64,000 nt of DNA from Deinococcus grandis (GCF_001485435.1 NZ_BCMS01000001.1:1373501-1437500), one strand, 5' to 3'. Positions 24,232-35,437 are shown, counted from the stretch's first letter. A program made the numbers and translations. Notes: a model not told the origin generated them from the letters alone.

Positions 24232-24699
24232 TCAGGTTTCCCCGTCGCGGCGTCCGGTCTCCAGTCGGTGCAGGGGCCGCAGGACGAACAGGAACAGCAG
24301 CGTGATGCCCAGCGCGAACACGTACAGATGCAGTCCGCAGGCGACGCCGACGCCCGCGCTGGCGAGCAGGCTGGCGGCGGTGGTCAGGCCGCGGGTCTGG
24401 CCGTCCTGGCCGCCGGAGAAGATCGTGCCCGCGCCCAGGAAGCTCACGCCGCTGACCACGGCGGCCAGCAGCCCGATCAGGTCGAAGCGCACCGCCGGAT
24501 TGTCCGAACCGAACTGCCGGATCAGTGCCTCGGCCAGGACGACGAACACGGCGGCGCTGATGCCGACCAGCATGTGGGTGCGCAGGCCGGCCCCGGCGCG
24601 GTGGGCCTGCCGTTCCCAGCCGATGAGGCCGGTCAGCAGGGAAGCGATGACCGGGCCGGTCATCAGGCGCAGCTGGCTCAGGGTGTCGGTCCAGTCCAT
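24232..24699 (-). CDS. MgtC/SapB family membrane protein
   Basis: The 155-residue protein has four to five hydrophobic segments and the MgtC signatures GLIGWERQ (about residues 24-31), GLRTHMLVG (about 38-46) and GVSFLGAGTI (about 82-91), with RGLTTAASL after it. The family affects magnesium stress or ATP synthase activity in other bacteria. A TAGGGT -10 box (24706-24711) is six bases from the ATG (leaderless). Confidence 0.85.
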   Translation of the reverse strand: MDWTDTLSQLRLMTGPVIASLLTGLIGWERQAHRAGAGLRTHMLVGISAAVFVVLAEALIRQFGSDNPAVRFDLIGLLAAVVSGVSFLGAGTIFSGGQDGQTRGLTTAASLLASAGVGVACGLHLYVFALGITLLFLFVLRPLHRLETGRRDGET

Positions 24700-25003
24700 C
24701 CCATGACCCTACGGGGTGTGCCGCCGACCAGTCTGAACCGGGTCCAGAATCGCGTGCCGTGGAGGGGGGTGGTGGACCGGTCAATGCCGCCGTGCAGGAC
24801 GGCGCGGAGCCATGCTCTGGCGGCATGATCAAGAGGCAGTCCGCCAGCTGGCCTAGAATGTAGTTCGACGCACGTTTGGCGTTCTGGGCGGAATCTACAC
24901 TGCCCCCATAGTTTCCCGAGTTCGCACAACGACTTGACGAGGGTGGGCGCACAGGGTCTTCACCGTGCGCCCACGCCTACATCTGGAAACTAAGGAGTGC
25001 ATT
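24700..25003. promoter_or_regulatory. Promoter region and long 5' leader of the cold shock gene
   Basis: A possible -10 TACACT (24896-24901) would give a leader of about 95 bases. Within it GTGGGCGCAC (24943-24952) pairs perfectly with 24965-24974 around a 12-base loop, followed by AAGGAG (24992-24997). Long structured leaders are typical of cold shock genes. No coding gene was seen in the rest. Confidence 0.6.
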
Positions 25004-25270
25004 ATGGCAGTAGGCAAAGTGAAATGGTTCAACGCGGAAAAAGGCTACGGCTTCATTCAGACCGAAGGCAGCCCTGACGTGTTCGCGCACTTCAGCGCGA
25101 TCCAGGCCAGCGGCTTCAAGAAGCTGAACGAAGGCGACGAAGTCGAATTCGAAATCGAAGAAGGCCAGCGCGGCAAGGGCCCCCAGGCCAAGAACATCGT
25201 CGTGACGAAGGCCGCTCCGGTCAGCGATTACGGCGGTGGCGCCGGCGCCCGCCGCAACGACCGCTGGTAA
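25004..25270 (+). CDS. Cold shock protein, CspA family
   Basis: The 88-residue nucleic-acid-binding protein has a cold shock domain with RNP-1 KGYGFIQ (residues 14-20) and RNP-2 VFAHFSA (about 27-33). A glycine/arginine-rich tail ([13 protein letters not shown]) extends the usual 66-70 residue domain. The ATG at 25004 has AAGGAG seven bases upstream. It probably melts RNA structure; the leader hairpin suggests post-transcriptional control. Confidence 0.95.
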   Translation: MAVGKVKWFNAEKGYGFIQTEGSPDVFAHFSAIQASGFKKLNEGDEVEFEIEEGQRGKGPQAKNIVVTKAAPVSDYGGGAGARRNDRW

Positions 25271-25289
25271 GCACTCCTCTCCAGAAGGC

Positions 25290-25318
25290 AGGCACTCCGG
25301 AAGCGGGGTGCCTCTTGT
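25290..25318 (+). terminator. Intrinsic terminator of the cold shock gene
   Basis: AGGCACTCC (25290-25298) pairs with GGGGTGCCT (25305-25313, one G-U) and is followed by CTTGTT. Confidence 0.7.
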
Positions 25319-25337
25319 TCATGCACACAGCAGGAGA

Positions 25338-25364
25338 GGGGCGGGCGCCCGCAGGGCCCGCCCC
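25338..25364 (-). terminator. Terminator-like hairpin after hpt
   Basis: GGGGCGGGC (25338-25346) pairs perfectly with 25356-25364 just past the hpt stop codon. No T-run was seen. Confidence 0.5.
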
Positions 25365-25379
25365 CCCCTCAGATCGGGG

Positions 25380-25907
<528 letters not shown>

Positions 25908-25967
25908 AGACCCGCAGGCTAACACGCCCGCGTCCCACTTCACCAACCCCGCGCTATGCTCACGCGG
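25908..25967. promoter_or_regulatory. Compact divergent leaderless promoters, hpt and trpC
   Basis: Sixty bases hold a leftward TAGCCT box (25916-25921, eight bases from hpt) and a rightward TATGCT box (25955-25960, seven bases from the trpC ATG at 25968). Confidence 0.7.
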
Positions 25968-26771
25968 ATGTCAGCCCGTGACGACACCGCCCTCGTGACG
26001 CTCCACTTCGACCGTGTGCCCGGCGTGCTGGGCCGCATCGTGCACGAACGCGCCGCCGACTACGCGGCCGCCGAGCCGGCCCTGGGCGCGACTCGCGCCC
26101 GCACCCACCGCTTCGAGACGGCCCTGCGTCAGCCGGGTCTGTCCCTGATCGCGGAGGTCAAGCGCGCCAGCCCCAGCCAGGGCGCCATCGCGCCGCTGGA
26201 CCCGCTGGACGCCGCGCGGGCCTACGAGGCTGGAGGCGCGCGCGCGATCAGCGTCCTGACCGAACCCCGTCACTTCGACGGAACCGCGCAGGCCCTGCGG
26301 GACGTGGCGGGCGGCGTCGCGGTCCCCGCGCTGCGCAAGGACTTCGTGGTGCATCCCGCCATGCTGCGCGAGGCCGCCGAGTGGGGCGCGTCGGCGGCAC
26401 TGCTGATGGTCAGCGTGCTGCACGAGGCCACAGCCGAGTACCTGCACATGGCGCACCACCTGGGCCTGGACGCCCTGGTGGAGGTGCACGACGAGCGTGA
26501 ACTGGACATCGCGCTGGAGGCCGGTGCGCCGATCATCGGCGTGAACAACCGGGACCTGACCACCCTGCACATCGACCTGGCGGTCAGTCCGCGCCTGATC
26601 CGCCGCGCGCGCGACGCGGGGTTCGGGGGCGTGCTCGTCGCCGAGAGCGGCTACCGCACCCCGCAGGACCTCGCCAGCGTGCGGGATCTGGCCGATGCCG
26701 TGCTGGTGGGCAGCAGTCTGGCGGGCAGCGGCGACCTGACCCGCGCCGCCCGCGACCTGATGCGCGCGTGA
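25968..26771 (+). CDS. trpC: Indole-3-glycerol phosphate synthase
   Basis: The 267-residue TIM-barrel enzyme closes the indole ring in tryptophan synthesis. The conserved motifs LIAEVKRASPS (about residues 56-66), LRKDFVV (about 121-127) and GVNNRDL (about 187-193) are present, and VAESGY and LVGSSL bind phosphate. The start at 25968 follows a -10 box (leaderless); the ATG at 25956 overlaps that box and is rejected. It stands alone from other trp genes and overlaps the next gene by four bases. Confidence 0.95.
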   Translation: MSARDDTALVTLHFDRVPGVLGRIVHERAADYAAAEPALGATRARTHRFETALRQPGLSLIAEVKRASPSQGAIAPLDPLDAARAYEAGGARAISVLTEPRHFDGTAQALRDVAGGVAVPALRKDFVVHPAMLREAAEWGASAALLMVSVLHEATAEYLHMAHHLGLDALVEVHDERELDIALEAGAPIIGVNNRDLTTLHIDLAVSPRLIRRARDAGFGGVLVAESGYRTPQDLASVRDLADAVLVGSSLAGSGDLTRAARDLMRA

Positions 26772-27601
26772 ACCCCGGTACCACCCACGCTTCGCTGACG
26801 TTTCTGGGGACCGGCGACAGCAAGGGCGTGCCGCGTTTCTGGTGCGCCTGCCCCGTGTGTCAGGAGGCTCGCGCGGGTGGCGTGAACCGCAGGGGCCGCA
26901 CCGCCACGCTGCTGCGCGTGCCCCTGCTCGGCGGTGGCGAGGGCACCGCGCTTCTCGACGCCGGCCCGGACACCCACGCCGCGCTGGCCCGCCTGCCCGG
27001 GCCGCTGGTGCCGGACGTGGTGCTGGTCACGCACGCGCACAACGACCACATCCTGGGCCTGGGCGACCTGCTCGACTACGTGCGGTACGCCGGTGGGAAG
27101 CTGCGGATCTACGCCCCGCCGGAGGTCGTCCCGACCCTGGCCGACCGCTTCCCGTACGCCTTCCGGGGCGGGTCCCCGGTGCAGCCCATCCCCGGGGCGG
27201 GCGTGACCGTGGGGGACTTGACCCTGCGCCTCTTCCGCGTGCCGCACGGCGCGAACGGCGAGAGCCACGCCATCCGCCTCGACGCCCCGGACTGGCGGGC
27301 CGCCGTGATCACCGACGCCATCGACGTGCCCACGGCGACCGCGCAGGCGTGGCTGAGTGATCTGGACCTCCTCGCGCTGGGCACCTCCTTCGAGGACGAG
27401 GGCGACGCCCCGCACAGCGGCCGCAGCGTGTACGACGTCCGCGAGGCGCTGGCCCTCCCCTGGGCGCGCTCGGCGCGGCAGGTGATCCTCACGCACCTGT
27501 CGCACGGCGTGGACGCGCGCCGCACCCACCTGCTGCCGCCGGGCTGGGCGTTCGCGCACGACGGCCTTCAGGTGCCCCTCGCGGGCCCCGCGCGAGTGTG
27601 A
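26768..27601 (+). CDS. Metallo-beta-lactamase-fold hydrolase, PhnP-like
   Basis: The 277-residue protein has the metal motif THAHNDHILG (about residues 88-97), an early CACPVC motif like the zinc-binding cysteines of PhnP, and later H residues in ILTHLSHG. PhnP-like members hydrolyse cyclic phosphodiesters; the substrate here is unknown. The GTG start overlaps the trpC stop (GTGA, 26768-26771). Confidence 0.82.
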   Translation: MNPGTTHASLTFLGTGDSKGVPRFWCACPVCQEARAGGVNRRGRTATLLRVPLLGGGEGTALLDAGPDTHAALARLPGPLVPDVVLVTHAHNDHILGLGDLLDYVRYAGGKLRIYAPPEVVPTLADRFPYAFRGGSPVQPIPGAGVTVGDLTLRLFRVPHGANGESHAIRLDAPDWRAAVITDAIDVPTATAQAWLSDLDLLALGTSFEDEGDAPHSGRSVYDVREALALPWARSARQVILTHLSHGVDARRTHLLPPGWAFAHDGLQVPLAGPARV

Positions 27602-27659
27602 ACGCACTCCAACTTTCGCGGGGCGAAACTCACCCCCGCCGCCCCTACACTGTGGCCCG

Positions 27660-28358
27660 ATGACCGCCGCCCGCCAACCCCCCCGTTCCCTGCGCTGGCT
27701 GATCCTGGGCGCCGCCCTGGCCCTGCTGATCGGGGTGGGCCTGCTGCCGGACGTGCGGGCGTTCCTGAGCACGGCGTTCGCGGCCCTGACCAGCCGCGAC
27801 CCGGCCGTCACCCGCGCGTTCGTGGACGGGCTGGGCTGGGCGGGCCCGCTGGCGCTGATCGCCGGGTTCGTCCTGCAGGCGGTCCTGCCGGTGCTGCCCG
27901 CGCTCGTGCTGACCGCCGTGACCGCCCGCGCCTACGGCCCCTTCGAGGGATTCCTCATCGTGTACCTGGGCACCCTGCTGGGCGCCGCCGCCGGGTACTG
28001 GCTGGGCCGCGCGCTCGGCAACGCGCTGATCCGCACGCTGGTCGGCGAACGCACCCGCCTGAAAGTCCACGAGTTCACCGAACGGCACGGCACGCAGGGC
28101 GTCCTGATGATCCGCCTCATGCCGATCCTGTCCGCCGACGTGATGAACCTCGTGGCGGGCGCGGCCCGCATGAGGTTCCGGCCGTTCATGCTCGCCACCG
28201 CCGCCGGGGCGCTGCCCGTCACGGCGCTCGTGGTGTGGCTCTCCGAGAGCGGCGAGCGGCTGCTGTGGGGCATGGTGATCCTCTCGGCGGTCGTGGCGGG
28301 CGTCGCGGCTGGACGCGCCCTGATCCGGCGCAGACGCGCGGCGCGCGGACTCGGGTAA
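27660..28358 (+). CDS. TVP38/TMEM64 family (DedA-like) membrane protein
   Basis: The 232-residue protein has about five to six hydrophobic segments and the VTT-domain pattern GAAAGYWLGRALG (about residues 104-116) and RLMPILSADVMNLVAGA (about 145-161). The family is linked to lipid scrambling or envelope homeostasis. A TACACT -10 box (27646-27651) lies eight bases from the ATG (leaderless). Its TAA stop is embedded in a possible -10 box of purM. Confidence 0.85.
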   Translation: MTAARQPPRSLRWLILGAALALLIGVGLLPDVRAFLSTAFAALTSRDPAVTRAFVDGLGWAGPLALIAGFVLQAVLPVLPALVLTAVTARAYGPFEGFLIVYLGTLLGAAAGYWLGRALGNALIRTLVGERTRLKVHEFTERHGTQGVLMIRLMPILSADVMNLVAGAARMRFRPFMLATAAGALPVTALVVWLSESGERLLWGMVILSAVVAGVAAGRALIRRRRAARGLG

Positions 28359-28397
28359 ACTGAACGCCCGAAGTCCACCGCACGGTGGATGCAGGAG
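28356..28397 (+). promoter_or_regulatory. purM promoter, leader hairpin and ribosome binding site
   Basis: TAAACT (28356-28361) shares its TAA with the preceding stop codon and fits a -10 box. The leader folds as TCCACC-gcac-GGTGGA (28374-28389), then GGAGG (28393-28397) serves the purM ATG at 28402. Confidence 0.55.
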
Positions 28398-28401
28398 GCT
28401 C

Positions 28402-29457
28402 ATGACCAAGCAAGACCAGGGCGCCCAGGCGTCGGCATACGAACGGGCGGGCGTCAGCATCGACGCGGGACACCGCGCGGTGGAACTCATGAAAGGCGCC
28501 GTGGCGCGCACCCACACCCCCAACGTCCTGGGCGGCCTGGGCGGTTTCGGCGGCCTGTTCCGCGCCGCGTTCGGGCACATGGACGACCCGGTGCTCGTCG
28601 CCAGCACCGACGGCGTGGGCACCAAGACGAAGGTCGCGGTGCGCAGCGGCACCTTCAGCGGGCTGGGCGGCGACATCGTCAACCACTGCGTGAACGACAT
28701 CCTGGTGCAGGGCGCCCGCCCACTGTTCTTCCTGGATTACGTCGCCATGGGCAAACTGCTGCCCGAACGCGTCGCCGAGGTCGTCACCGGCGCCGCCCAG
28801 GCCTGCGAGGCGCTGGGTGTGGCCCTGCTGGGCGGCGAGACCGCCGAGATGCCCGGCGTGTACGTGGACGGCGAACTGGACATCGTGGGCACCATCGTGG
28901 GCGTCGTGGACCGCCCGAAACTGATCAACGGCAGCCGCATCCAGGCCGGGGACACCGTCATCGCGCTGCCCAGCAGCGGCCTGCACACCAACGGCTTCTC
29001 GCTGGCCCGCATGGCCCTGGACGACCTCGACTGGCAGGAGGCGCGTGACGACCTGCACGGGCAGACCCTCGCGCAGGTCCTGCCGGTCCCGCACCGCGCG
29101 TACCTGCACGCCTTCGACGCCCTGGAACGCGCCGGGATCGACATCCGCGGTATGGCGCACATCACCGGCGGCGGCCTGATCGACAACCCGCCCCGCGTGT
29201 TCCCCCAGGGTATCGGCATGCAGATCGACACCGCCAGCTGGCCCGTCCCGCCCGTCTTCGAACTGATCGTGCAGCGCGCCCAGGTCGCCCGCCACGAGGC
29301 GTTCCGCGCGCTGAACATGGGCGTGGGCTTCCTGTTCATTCTCCCCGCCGCACAGGCACAGGCCGCGCTGGACGCCCTGAAGACGGCCGGGGAGCAGCCC
29401 TGGGTCATCGGGCAGATGGTGGAAGGTCAGGGCGTCACGTTCACGGGAGCCGTTTGA
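28402..29457 (+). CDS. purM: Phosphoribosylformylglycinamidine cyclo-ligase (AIR synthetase)
   Basis: The 351-residue ATP-dependent enzyme makes aminoimidazole ribotide in purine synthesis. Family motifs are visible: YERAGVSIDAG at the N terminus, STDGVGTK (about 68-75), GGETAEMPGVY (about 142-152), LPSSGLHTNGFSL (about 190-202) and HITGGGLIDN (about 250-259). The length is normal. GGAGG fixes the ATG. It overlaps the next gene by four bases. Confidence 0.96.
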   Translation: MTKQDQGAQASAYERAGVSIDAGHRAVELMKGAVARTHTPNVLGGLGGFGGLFRAAFGHMDDPVLVASTDGVGTKTKVAVRSGTFSGLGGDIVNHCVNDILVQGARPLFFLDYVAMGKLLPERVAEVVTGAAQACEALGVALLGGETAEMPGVYVDGELDIVGTIVGVVDRPKLINGSRIQAGDTVIALPSSGLHTNGFSLARMALDDLDWQEARDDLHGQTLAQVLPVPHRAYLHAFDALERAGIDIRGMAHITGGGLIDNPPRVFPQGIGMQIDTASWPVPPVFELIVQRAQVARHEAFRALNMGVGFLFILPAAQAQAALDALKTAGEQPWVIGQMVEGQGVTFTGAV

Positions 29458-30167
29458 CGAAGCGACTCGCCCCCACCGGCTTCGCCGCGCCCGACCGCGC
29501 CACCGCCACCGAATTCTGGGTGGTCCGGCACGGCGAGAGCACCTGGAACGCCGACGGCCGCTACCAGGGCCAGGCCGACGTGCCCCTCAGCCACATCGGC
29601 GTCCTCCAGGCGGCCAGCCTCGCCGAACGCCTGACCGGGCAGCACTTCGACGCGGTGTACACCAGCGACCTCGCGCGCGCCGCCCGCACCGCCGAGATCG
29701 TCGCCGAACGCCTCACCGGCGCGCCCCCCGCGCAGCGCGACCCGGGCCTGCGCGAGATCGACGTCGGCGAACTGTCCGGGCTGGTCATCAGCGAGATCCG
29801 CGAACGCTACCCCGACTACCTGGGCGCCCTGAGCACCGAACCCTGGAGCACCCGCCGCCCCGGCGGGGAGAGCATGGAGGACCTGTACGCCCGCAGCGGC
29901 GCGGCCTTCGGCGCCCTGCGCGAGCGCCACCCGGGACAGCGCGTGCTGGTGTTCACGCACGGCGGCGTCGTGCGCGTCGCTGTCGGCCTCGCGCTGGGCG
30001 GCGTGCCCGCCAACGCCTGGGCGCGCCTGAGCGTCGCCAATACCAGCATCACCCGCGTCCTGCTGGGCGAGGGCAGCGGCATGCTGCTGGGCTTCAACGA
30101 CGACGCGCACCTCGAAAACCTGCTGGAGGCCACCGAGGCCGACGACGTACTGGGACAGGCGCCGTAA
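29454..30167 (+). CDS. Histidine phosphatase family protein, phosphoglycerate mutase-like
   Basis: The 237-residue phosphatase has the RHGE motif (VVRHGESTWN, about residues 23-32) and the second catalytic histidine in VFTHGGVVR (about 165-173). Its substrate is unknown; relatives act on phosphoglycerate, alpha-ribazole phosphate or other small phosphates. It starts with TTG overlapping the purM stop (TTGA, 29454-29457), which argues for coupled translation. Confidence 0.85.
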   Translation: MTKRLAPTGFAAPDRATATEFWVVRHGESTWNADGRYQGQADVPLSHIGVLQAASLAERLTGQHFDAVYTSDLARAARTAEIVAERLTGAPPAQRDPGLREIDVGELSGLVISEIRERYPDYLGALSTEPWSTRRPGGESMEDLYARSGAAFGALRERHPGQRVLVFTHGGVVRVAVGLALGGVPANAWARLSVANTSITRVLLGEGSGMLLGFNDDAHLENLLEATEADDVLGQAP

Positions 30168-30188
30168 CGGGTCCAACCGTCTGAAGGT

Positions 30189-30222
30189 CAGAGGGTCCAG
30201 GGGTCACCGCCTGGGCCCTCTG
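30189..30222 (+). terminator. Terminator hairpin after purM operon
   Basis: CAGAGGGTCCAGG (30189-30201) pairs with CCTGGGCCCTCTG (30210-30222) with one G-U. A second imperfect hairpin lies at 30262-30291 (GGGACGC and GCGTCCC arms). Confidence 0.65.
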
Positions 30223-30402
30223 CCCTGTGAAGGTCCTGGCTGCCCGTATGCCGGTCAGGTCGGGACGCGGTGCAAACCTGCACGGCGTCCCAGGGTCGCC
30301 GGGGGGCAGGCCGCGTGGGCGCACGCTGGGGGCGTGAGTGCCGCAGCGGGGGAGGGGCCGGACGGGCTGGCCCACGGGGCCGCTGCGGCGGGGAGACCGC
30401 GC

Positions 30403-31845
30403 ATGACCGACCAGCCGACCGCCACCGACCAGCCTGAAACCCGCCCCCATGTTCCCGAACTGCCGCGCGTCATTCAGGGCGGCATGGGCATCGCCGTGTC
30501 CGACTGGCGGCTGGCCCGCACGGTCTGCCTGCACGGCGGGCTGGGGGTGGTGTCCGGCACCGGGATCGACACGGTGCTGCTGCGCCGCCTGCAGGACGGT
30601 GACCCGGGGGGCGAGGTGCGCCGCGCACTGGCAGTCTTCCCGAACCCGGCGCTGGCACAGGCCTGCCTGGAGCGGTACTTCCGCCCGGAGGGCCGCGCGC
30701 CCGGCGAGGCGTACGCCCGCCTGCCCATGCCCACCGCCGAGCGGTACCGCGACGCGTGGGAGATGACGCTGCTGGGCGCGTTCGTCGAGGTCACGCTGGC
30801 CCGCGAGGGCCACGACCGCCCGGTGGGCCTGAACCTCCTGACGAAGCTGCAACTGCACACGCTCCCGGCGCTGTACGGCGCGATGCTGGCCGGGGTGGGG
30901 ACCGTGATCATGGGCGCCGGGATTCCCCGCGACATCCCCGGCATCCTCGACTCGTTCGCCGCCGGGCGGCCCGCCAGCCTGCGGGTGGACGTGAGGGGCG
31001 GCGAAGGGCTGACCCTGACCCTCGACCCGGCCGACTTCGACCTGCGGCCCGACCCGCTGGTCCGCCCGGCCTTCTACCCGATCGTATCCTCGCACGTCCT
31101 GGCCGGTGTGCTGGCGCGCAAGGCCAGCGGGCCGGTGCAGGGCTTCATCGTGGAGGGACCGACGGCGGGCGGGCACAACGCGCCCCCGCGCGGCCCGCTG
31201 ACGCTGGACGACCGGGGGCAGCCCGTGTACGGCGAGCGCGACGAGGTGGACCTGCCCGCCATGCGCGCCCTGGGCCTCCCGTTCTGGCTGGCGGGCGGCT
31301 GCGGCACCCCGGGGGCGCTGCGGGACGCCCTGGCGGCGGGCGCGGCCGGGATTCAGGTGGGCACCCTGTTCGCCTTCGCGCAGGAATCCGGGCTGCGGGC
31401 CGACCTGAAAGCCGACGTCCTGACCCGCGCGCAGGCCGGGTCGCTGGACGTGTTCACCGATCCCCTCGCGTCGCCCACCGGCTTCCCGTTCAAGGTGGTC
31501 ACGCTGCCCGGCACCCTCTCGCAGCCGGAGGTGTACGCCGCCCGCGAGCGCGTGTGCGACCTGGGCTACCTGCGCGAGGCCTACCGCACCGACTCAGGGC
31601 GGGTGGGCTGGCGCTGCCCCGCCGAACCGGTCGCGGCTTACGAATCCAAAGGTGGAGCGGCGGCCGACACGCCGGGCCGCAAGTGCCTGTGCAACGCCCT
31701 GATGGCCGACGCCGGGTACGCCCAGGTGCAGCGCGGCGGGCGCACCGAACCCGGCCTGCTGACGAGCGGGGACGGACTGGGCGCCCTGCGCGACTGGACG
31801 CCCGGCTACGGCGCGGCGGACGTGCTGCGCGTCCTGCACGGCTGA
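30403..31845 (+). CDS. Nitronate monooxygenase (2-nitropropane dioxygenase family)
   Basis: The 480-residue FMN-dependent TIM-barrel protein has the N-terminal GGMGIAVSDWRLA, the conserved active-site histidine in EGPTAGGHNAPP (about residues 249-260) and the phosphate-binding GAAGIQVGTLF (about 319-329). The C-terminal part has the cysteine-bearing stretch RKCLCNALMADAG, seen in the longer branch of the family. It probably oxidises alkyl nitronates. The ATG at 30403 with GGGGAG seven bases upstream is preferred to an in-frame GTG at 30334. Confidence 0.85.
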   Translation: MTDQPTATDQPETRPHVPELPRVIQGGMGIAVSDWRLARTVCLHGGLGVVSGTGIDTVLLRRLQDGDPGGEVRRALAVFPNPALAQACLERYFRPEGRAPGEAYARLPMPTAERYRDAWEMTLLGAFVEVTLAREGHDRPVGLNLLTKLQLHTLPALYGAMLAGVGTVIMGAGIPRDIPGILDSFAAGRPASLRVDVRGGEGLTLTLDPADFDLRPDPLVRPAFYPIVSSHVLAGVLARKASGPVQGFIVEGPTAGGHNAPPRGPLTLDDRGQPVYGERDEVDLPAMRALGLPFWLAGGCGTPGALRDALAAGAAGIQVGTLFAFAQESGLRADLKADVLTRAQAGSLDVFTDPLASPTGFPFKVVTLPGTLSQPEVYAARERVCDLGYLREAYRTDSGRVGWRCPAEPVAAYESKGGAAADTPGRKCLCNALMADAGYAQVQRGGRTEPGLLTSGDGLGALRDWTPGYGAADVLRVLHG

Positions 31846-31887
31846 ATGCCCGACCCCGACCTGCCGGAAGGAGCGGGGCGGGTGCGC

Positions 31888-31893
31888 TAGGGT
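31888..31893 (+). promoter_or_regulatory. -10 box upstream of meaB
   Basis: TAGGGT lies eight bases before an ATG at 31902, the usual spacing for a leaderless start in this window. Confidence 0.5.
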
Positions 31894-31901
31894 GGAGGCA
31901 C

Positions 31902-31939
31902 ATGCACCCTCACCTGCCCACGCCTGACCGGGGGAGCCC

Positions 31940-31943
<4 letters not shown>
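31902..31943 (+). CDS. Possible 13-residue leader peptide of meaB
   Basis: The frame reads MHPHLPTPDRGSP and stops at TGA (31941-31943), which overlaps the meaB GTG start as GTGA. It begins at the right distance from the TAGGGT box. It could be translated from a leaderless mRNA and couple translation into meaB. The alternative is that this stretch is only a 40-base untranslated leader, since GGGGAG lies before the meaB start. Confidence 0.4.
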
Positions 31944-33432
<1,489 letters not shown>

Positions 33433-33497
33433 TTTGGGCGGGTGGTGCGCCATACGGCGCAGGCGTGCCCGCCACCCGGCCCGCTAGCCTGGGCGGC

Positions 33498-34307
33498 ATG
33501 ACCCGGTCCCTCGGTTACTTCACGGACGTCGCGCTGCGCCGCCAGGAGGGCAGCCTCGTGCAGGCCCTCCCGGACGCCACGGTCGTCCGGTCGCCCGCGA
33601 ACCCCACGTTCTGGTGGGGGAACTTCCTGCTGATGCCCGCGCCGCCCGCGCCCGGCGACCTCCCGGTGTGGGAGGCGGCATTCACGCGCGCGCACCCGCG
33701 GGCCGCGCACCGCGTGTTCGGGGTGGACGTGCCCGGTCCCGCCCTGGGCGGCCCGGTGGCCGACGAGTGGCGCGCCGCCGGGTACGACGTGCGGGCCGAC
33801 ACGGTCCTGACCGCCCCGCGCACGCACGCACCCCGCCGCCTGAATCGCGACGCGCGGCTGCGGGTGCTGCAGGGCGCCGACTGGAACCGCGCCCTGGCCC
33901 TGCGCGAGGCCGTGAACGCCGCCGACCCGCACGGACACGAACCGGACGGGTACCGCGTATTCGCGCGGCGCAAGCTGGCCGCGTACCGCGCCGCGCAGGA
34001 CGCCGGGTACGGCGCGGTCCTGGGTGCCTTCGACGACCACGGGCAGATGCTGTCAGGCCTCGGCATCTTCGACGCGGGGGACGGCGTGGCCCGCTACCAG
34101 AACGTCGAGACGCACCCGGACGCCCGCTCGCGCGGCCTGGCCGGGACGCTGGTGCACCATGCGGGCGAGTGGGCGCGTCAGCAGTTCGGGACGCGCACGC
34201 TGGTCATCGTGGCCGACCCCGAGTACCACGCGCAGCGCCTGTACCAGAGCGTGGGATTCACACCCACGGAGGTGCAGATCGCGCTGGAAAGGCGCCCGGC
34301 AGAGTGA
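33498..34307 (+). CDS. GNAT family N-acetyltransferase
   Basis: The 269-residue protein has a C-terminal GNAT domain with the acetyl-CoA loop [20 protein letters not shown] (about residues 210-229) and the late [16 protein letters not shown]. The N-terminal half is less conserved. The substrate is unknown. The ATG lies seven bases after a TAGCCT -10 box (33485-33490), so it is leaderless. The frame is open upstream but that part overlaps the previous gene. Confidence 0.85.
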   Translation: MTRSLGYFTDVALRRQEGSLVQALPDATVVRSPANPTFWWGNFLLMPAPPAPGDLPVWEAAFTRAHPRAAHRVFGVDVPGPALGGPVADEWRAAGYDVRADTVLTAPRTHAPRRLNRDARLRVLQGADWNRALALREAVNAADPHGHEPDGYRVFARRKLAAYRAAQDAGYGAVLGAFDDHGQMLSGLGIFDAGDGVARYQNVETHPDARSRGLAGTLVHHAGEWARQQFGTRTLVIVADPEYHAQRLYQSVGFTPTEVQIALERRPAE

Positions 34308-34315
34308 CCGGCAGG

Positions 34316-34348
34316 AGGGGCACCCGGGCAGACGCGCCGGGTGCCCCT
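34316..34348. terminator. Bidirectional terminator hairpin
   Basis: AGGGGCACCCGG (34316-34327) pairs perfectly over 12 bp with 34337-34348, between the convergent GNAT and folD genes. Confidence 0.8.
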
Positions 34349-34361
34349 GCGGGTTCGGCGG

Positions 34362-35234
34362 TTACTCGACCGGTTCGCCGCGCTGCAACTTCACGGCCCG
34401 CACGAGGTTCTGGTACATCAGCGCGCTCGTCAGGGGGCCCACGCCTCCGGGGACGGGCGTCTGGGCGCGGACCGGCAGGTTCGCCTGCGCGTCGCCCACC
34501 ACGCCGCTGCCGTCCGCGGGGACGTTGATCCCCGCGTCGATCACGACGTGATGCGGCTGGACATGGTCGGCGCGCAGCAGGCCCGCGCGGCCCACCGCGA
34601 TCACCACGGCGTCCTGCGCGGCCAGCACGCCGCCCAGGTCACGGGTGTGTTCGTTGCACAGCGTGACGGTCACGCCGCGGTTGTTTAGCATGAACGTCAG
34701 CGGGCGGCCCACCGTGCGCCCCGGGCCGATCACGGCGACGCGCGCGCCGCGCAGGTCGTCCCCCAGCGCCTCGCGCAGCAGGAAGCGGATCGAGCGGGGC
34801 GTGGGGGGCAGCAGCGCCTCGCTCTCGCGCCCGGCGGCGATCAGCGCGAGGTTCGCGGGACTCAGGCCCTCGATGTCCTTGCGGGCGGTCAGGTGCAGCA
34901 GCGCGGCGTCGGCGTCCAGGGGGGCGGCCAGCGGCAGTTCCAGCATGATGCCGTGCACGTCCGGGTCGCTGGACAGCGCGTGCAGCGTGGCGTGCAGCGT
35001 CTCCTGGGTGGCCTGCGGGCCCAGGTCGCGCACGGTGAAGCGCACGCCCAGGCGTTTGGCCTGCCGGGCCTTGCTGTCCACGTACACGCGGCTGGCCGGG
35101 TCGCCGGACGCCAGGACACTCACGAGGTGAGGCTGGAAGTCCCAGCTGCTCAGGTCGGCGCGGACCTGCCGGGTCACCTGGTCCGCGCGGGGTTTGCCCG
35201 GCAGCGCCAGGGGGTGGGGGAGGGGATCAGTCAT
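34362..35234 (-). CDS. folD: Bifunctional methylene-tetrahydrofolate dehydrogenase/cyclohydrolase
   Basis: The 290-residue one-carbon enzyme shows the active-site Y-x3-K ([10 protein letters not shown], about residues 47-56), KDIEG (about 118-122), PPTPRSI (about 143-149) and the NADP loop GPGRTVGRP (about 169-177), ending with [10 protein letters not shown]. Two substitutions are mild: KDIEG for KDVDG and PPTP for PCTP. A TATGCT -10 box as AGCATA at 35322-35327 would give a leader of about 80 bases. Confidence 0.94.
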   Translation of the reverse strand: MTDPLPHPLALPGKPRADQVTRQVRADLSSWDFQPHLVSVLASGDPASRVYVDSKARQAKRLGVRFTVRDLGPQATQETLHATLHALSSDPDVHGIMLELPLAAPLDADAALLHLTARKDIEGLSPANLALIAAGRESEALLPPTPRSIRFLLREALGDDLRGARVAVIGPGRTVGRPLTFMLNNRGVTVTLCNEHTRDLGGVLAAQDAVVIAVGRAGLLRADHVQPHHVVIDAGINVPADGSGVVGDAQANLPVRAQTPVPGGVGPLTSALMYQNLVRAVKLQRGEPVE

Positions 35235-35387
35235 CGTCGGGTCCAGCGGACAGGGTCCTTGAGTGGAGGCGGGCAGGGAGCGCGGGGCGGACCGCTTCCC
35301 GGACGGGAAGGCGCCCGGCCCAGCATACCTGCCCCCGGCGCGATGGGGGCATCTGGGGGTAGTCCTGACCCCCTGGGGGAGGATACC

Positions 35388-35401
35388 GTGAAGTGCTTCA
35401 C
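35388..35401 (+). promoter_or_regulatory. Dyad upstream of the TetR gene
   Basis: GTGAAG-TG-CTTCAC is a 6-2-6 dyad, 22 bases upstream of the TATGGT -10 box (35424-35429). It is placed where a TetR autorepressor could block the promoter. Confidence 0.45.
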
Positions 35402-35437
35402 AGCGTCAGAAAACTCACAAAGCTATGGTCTGGTCTG

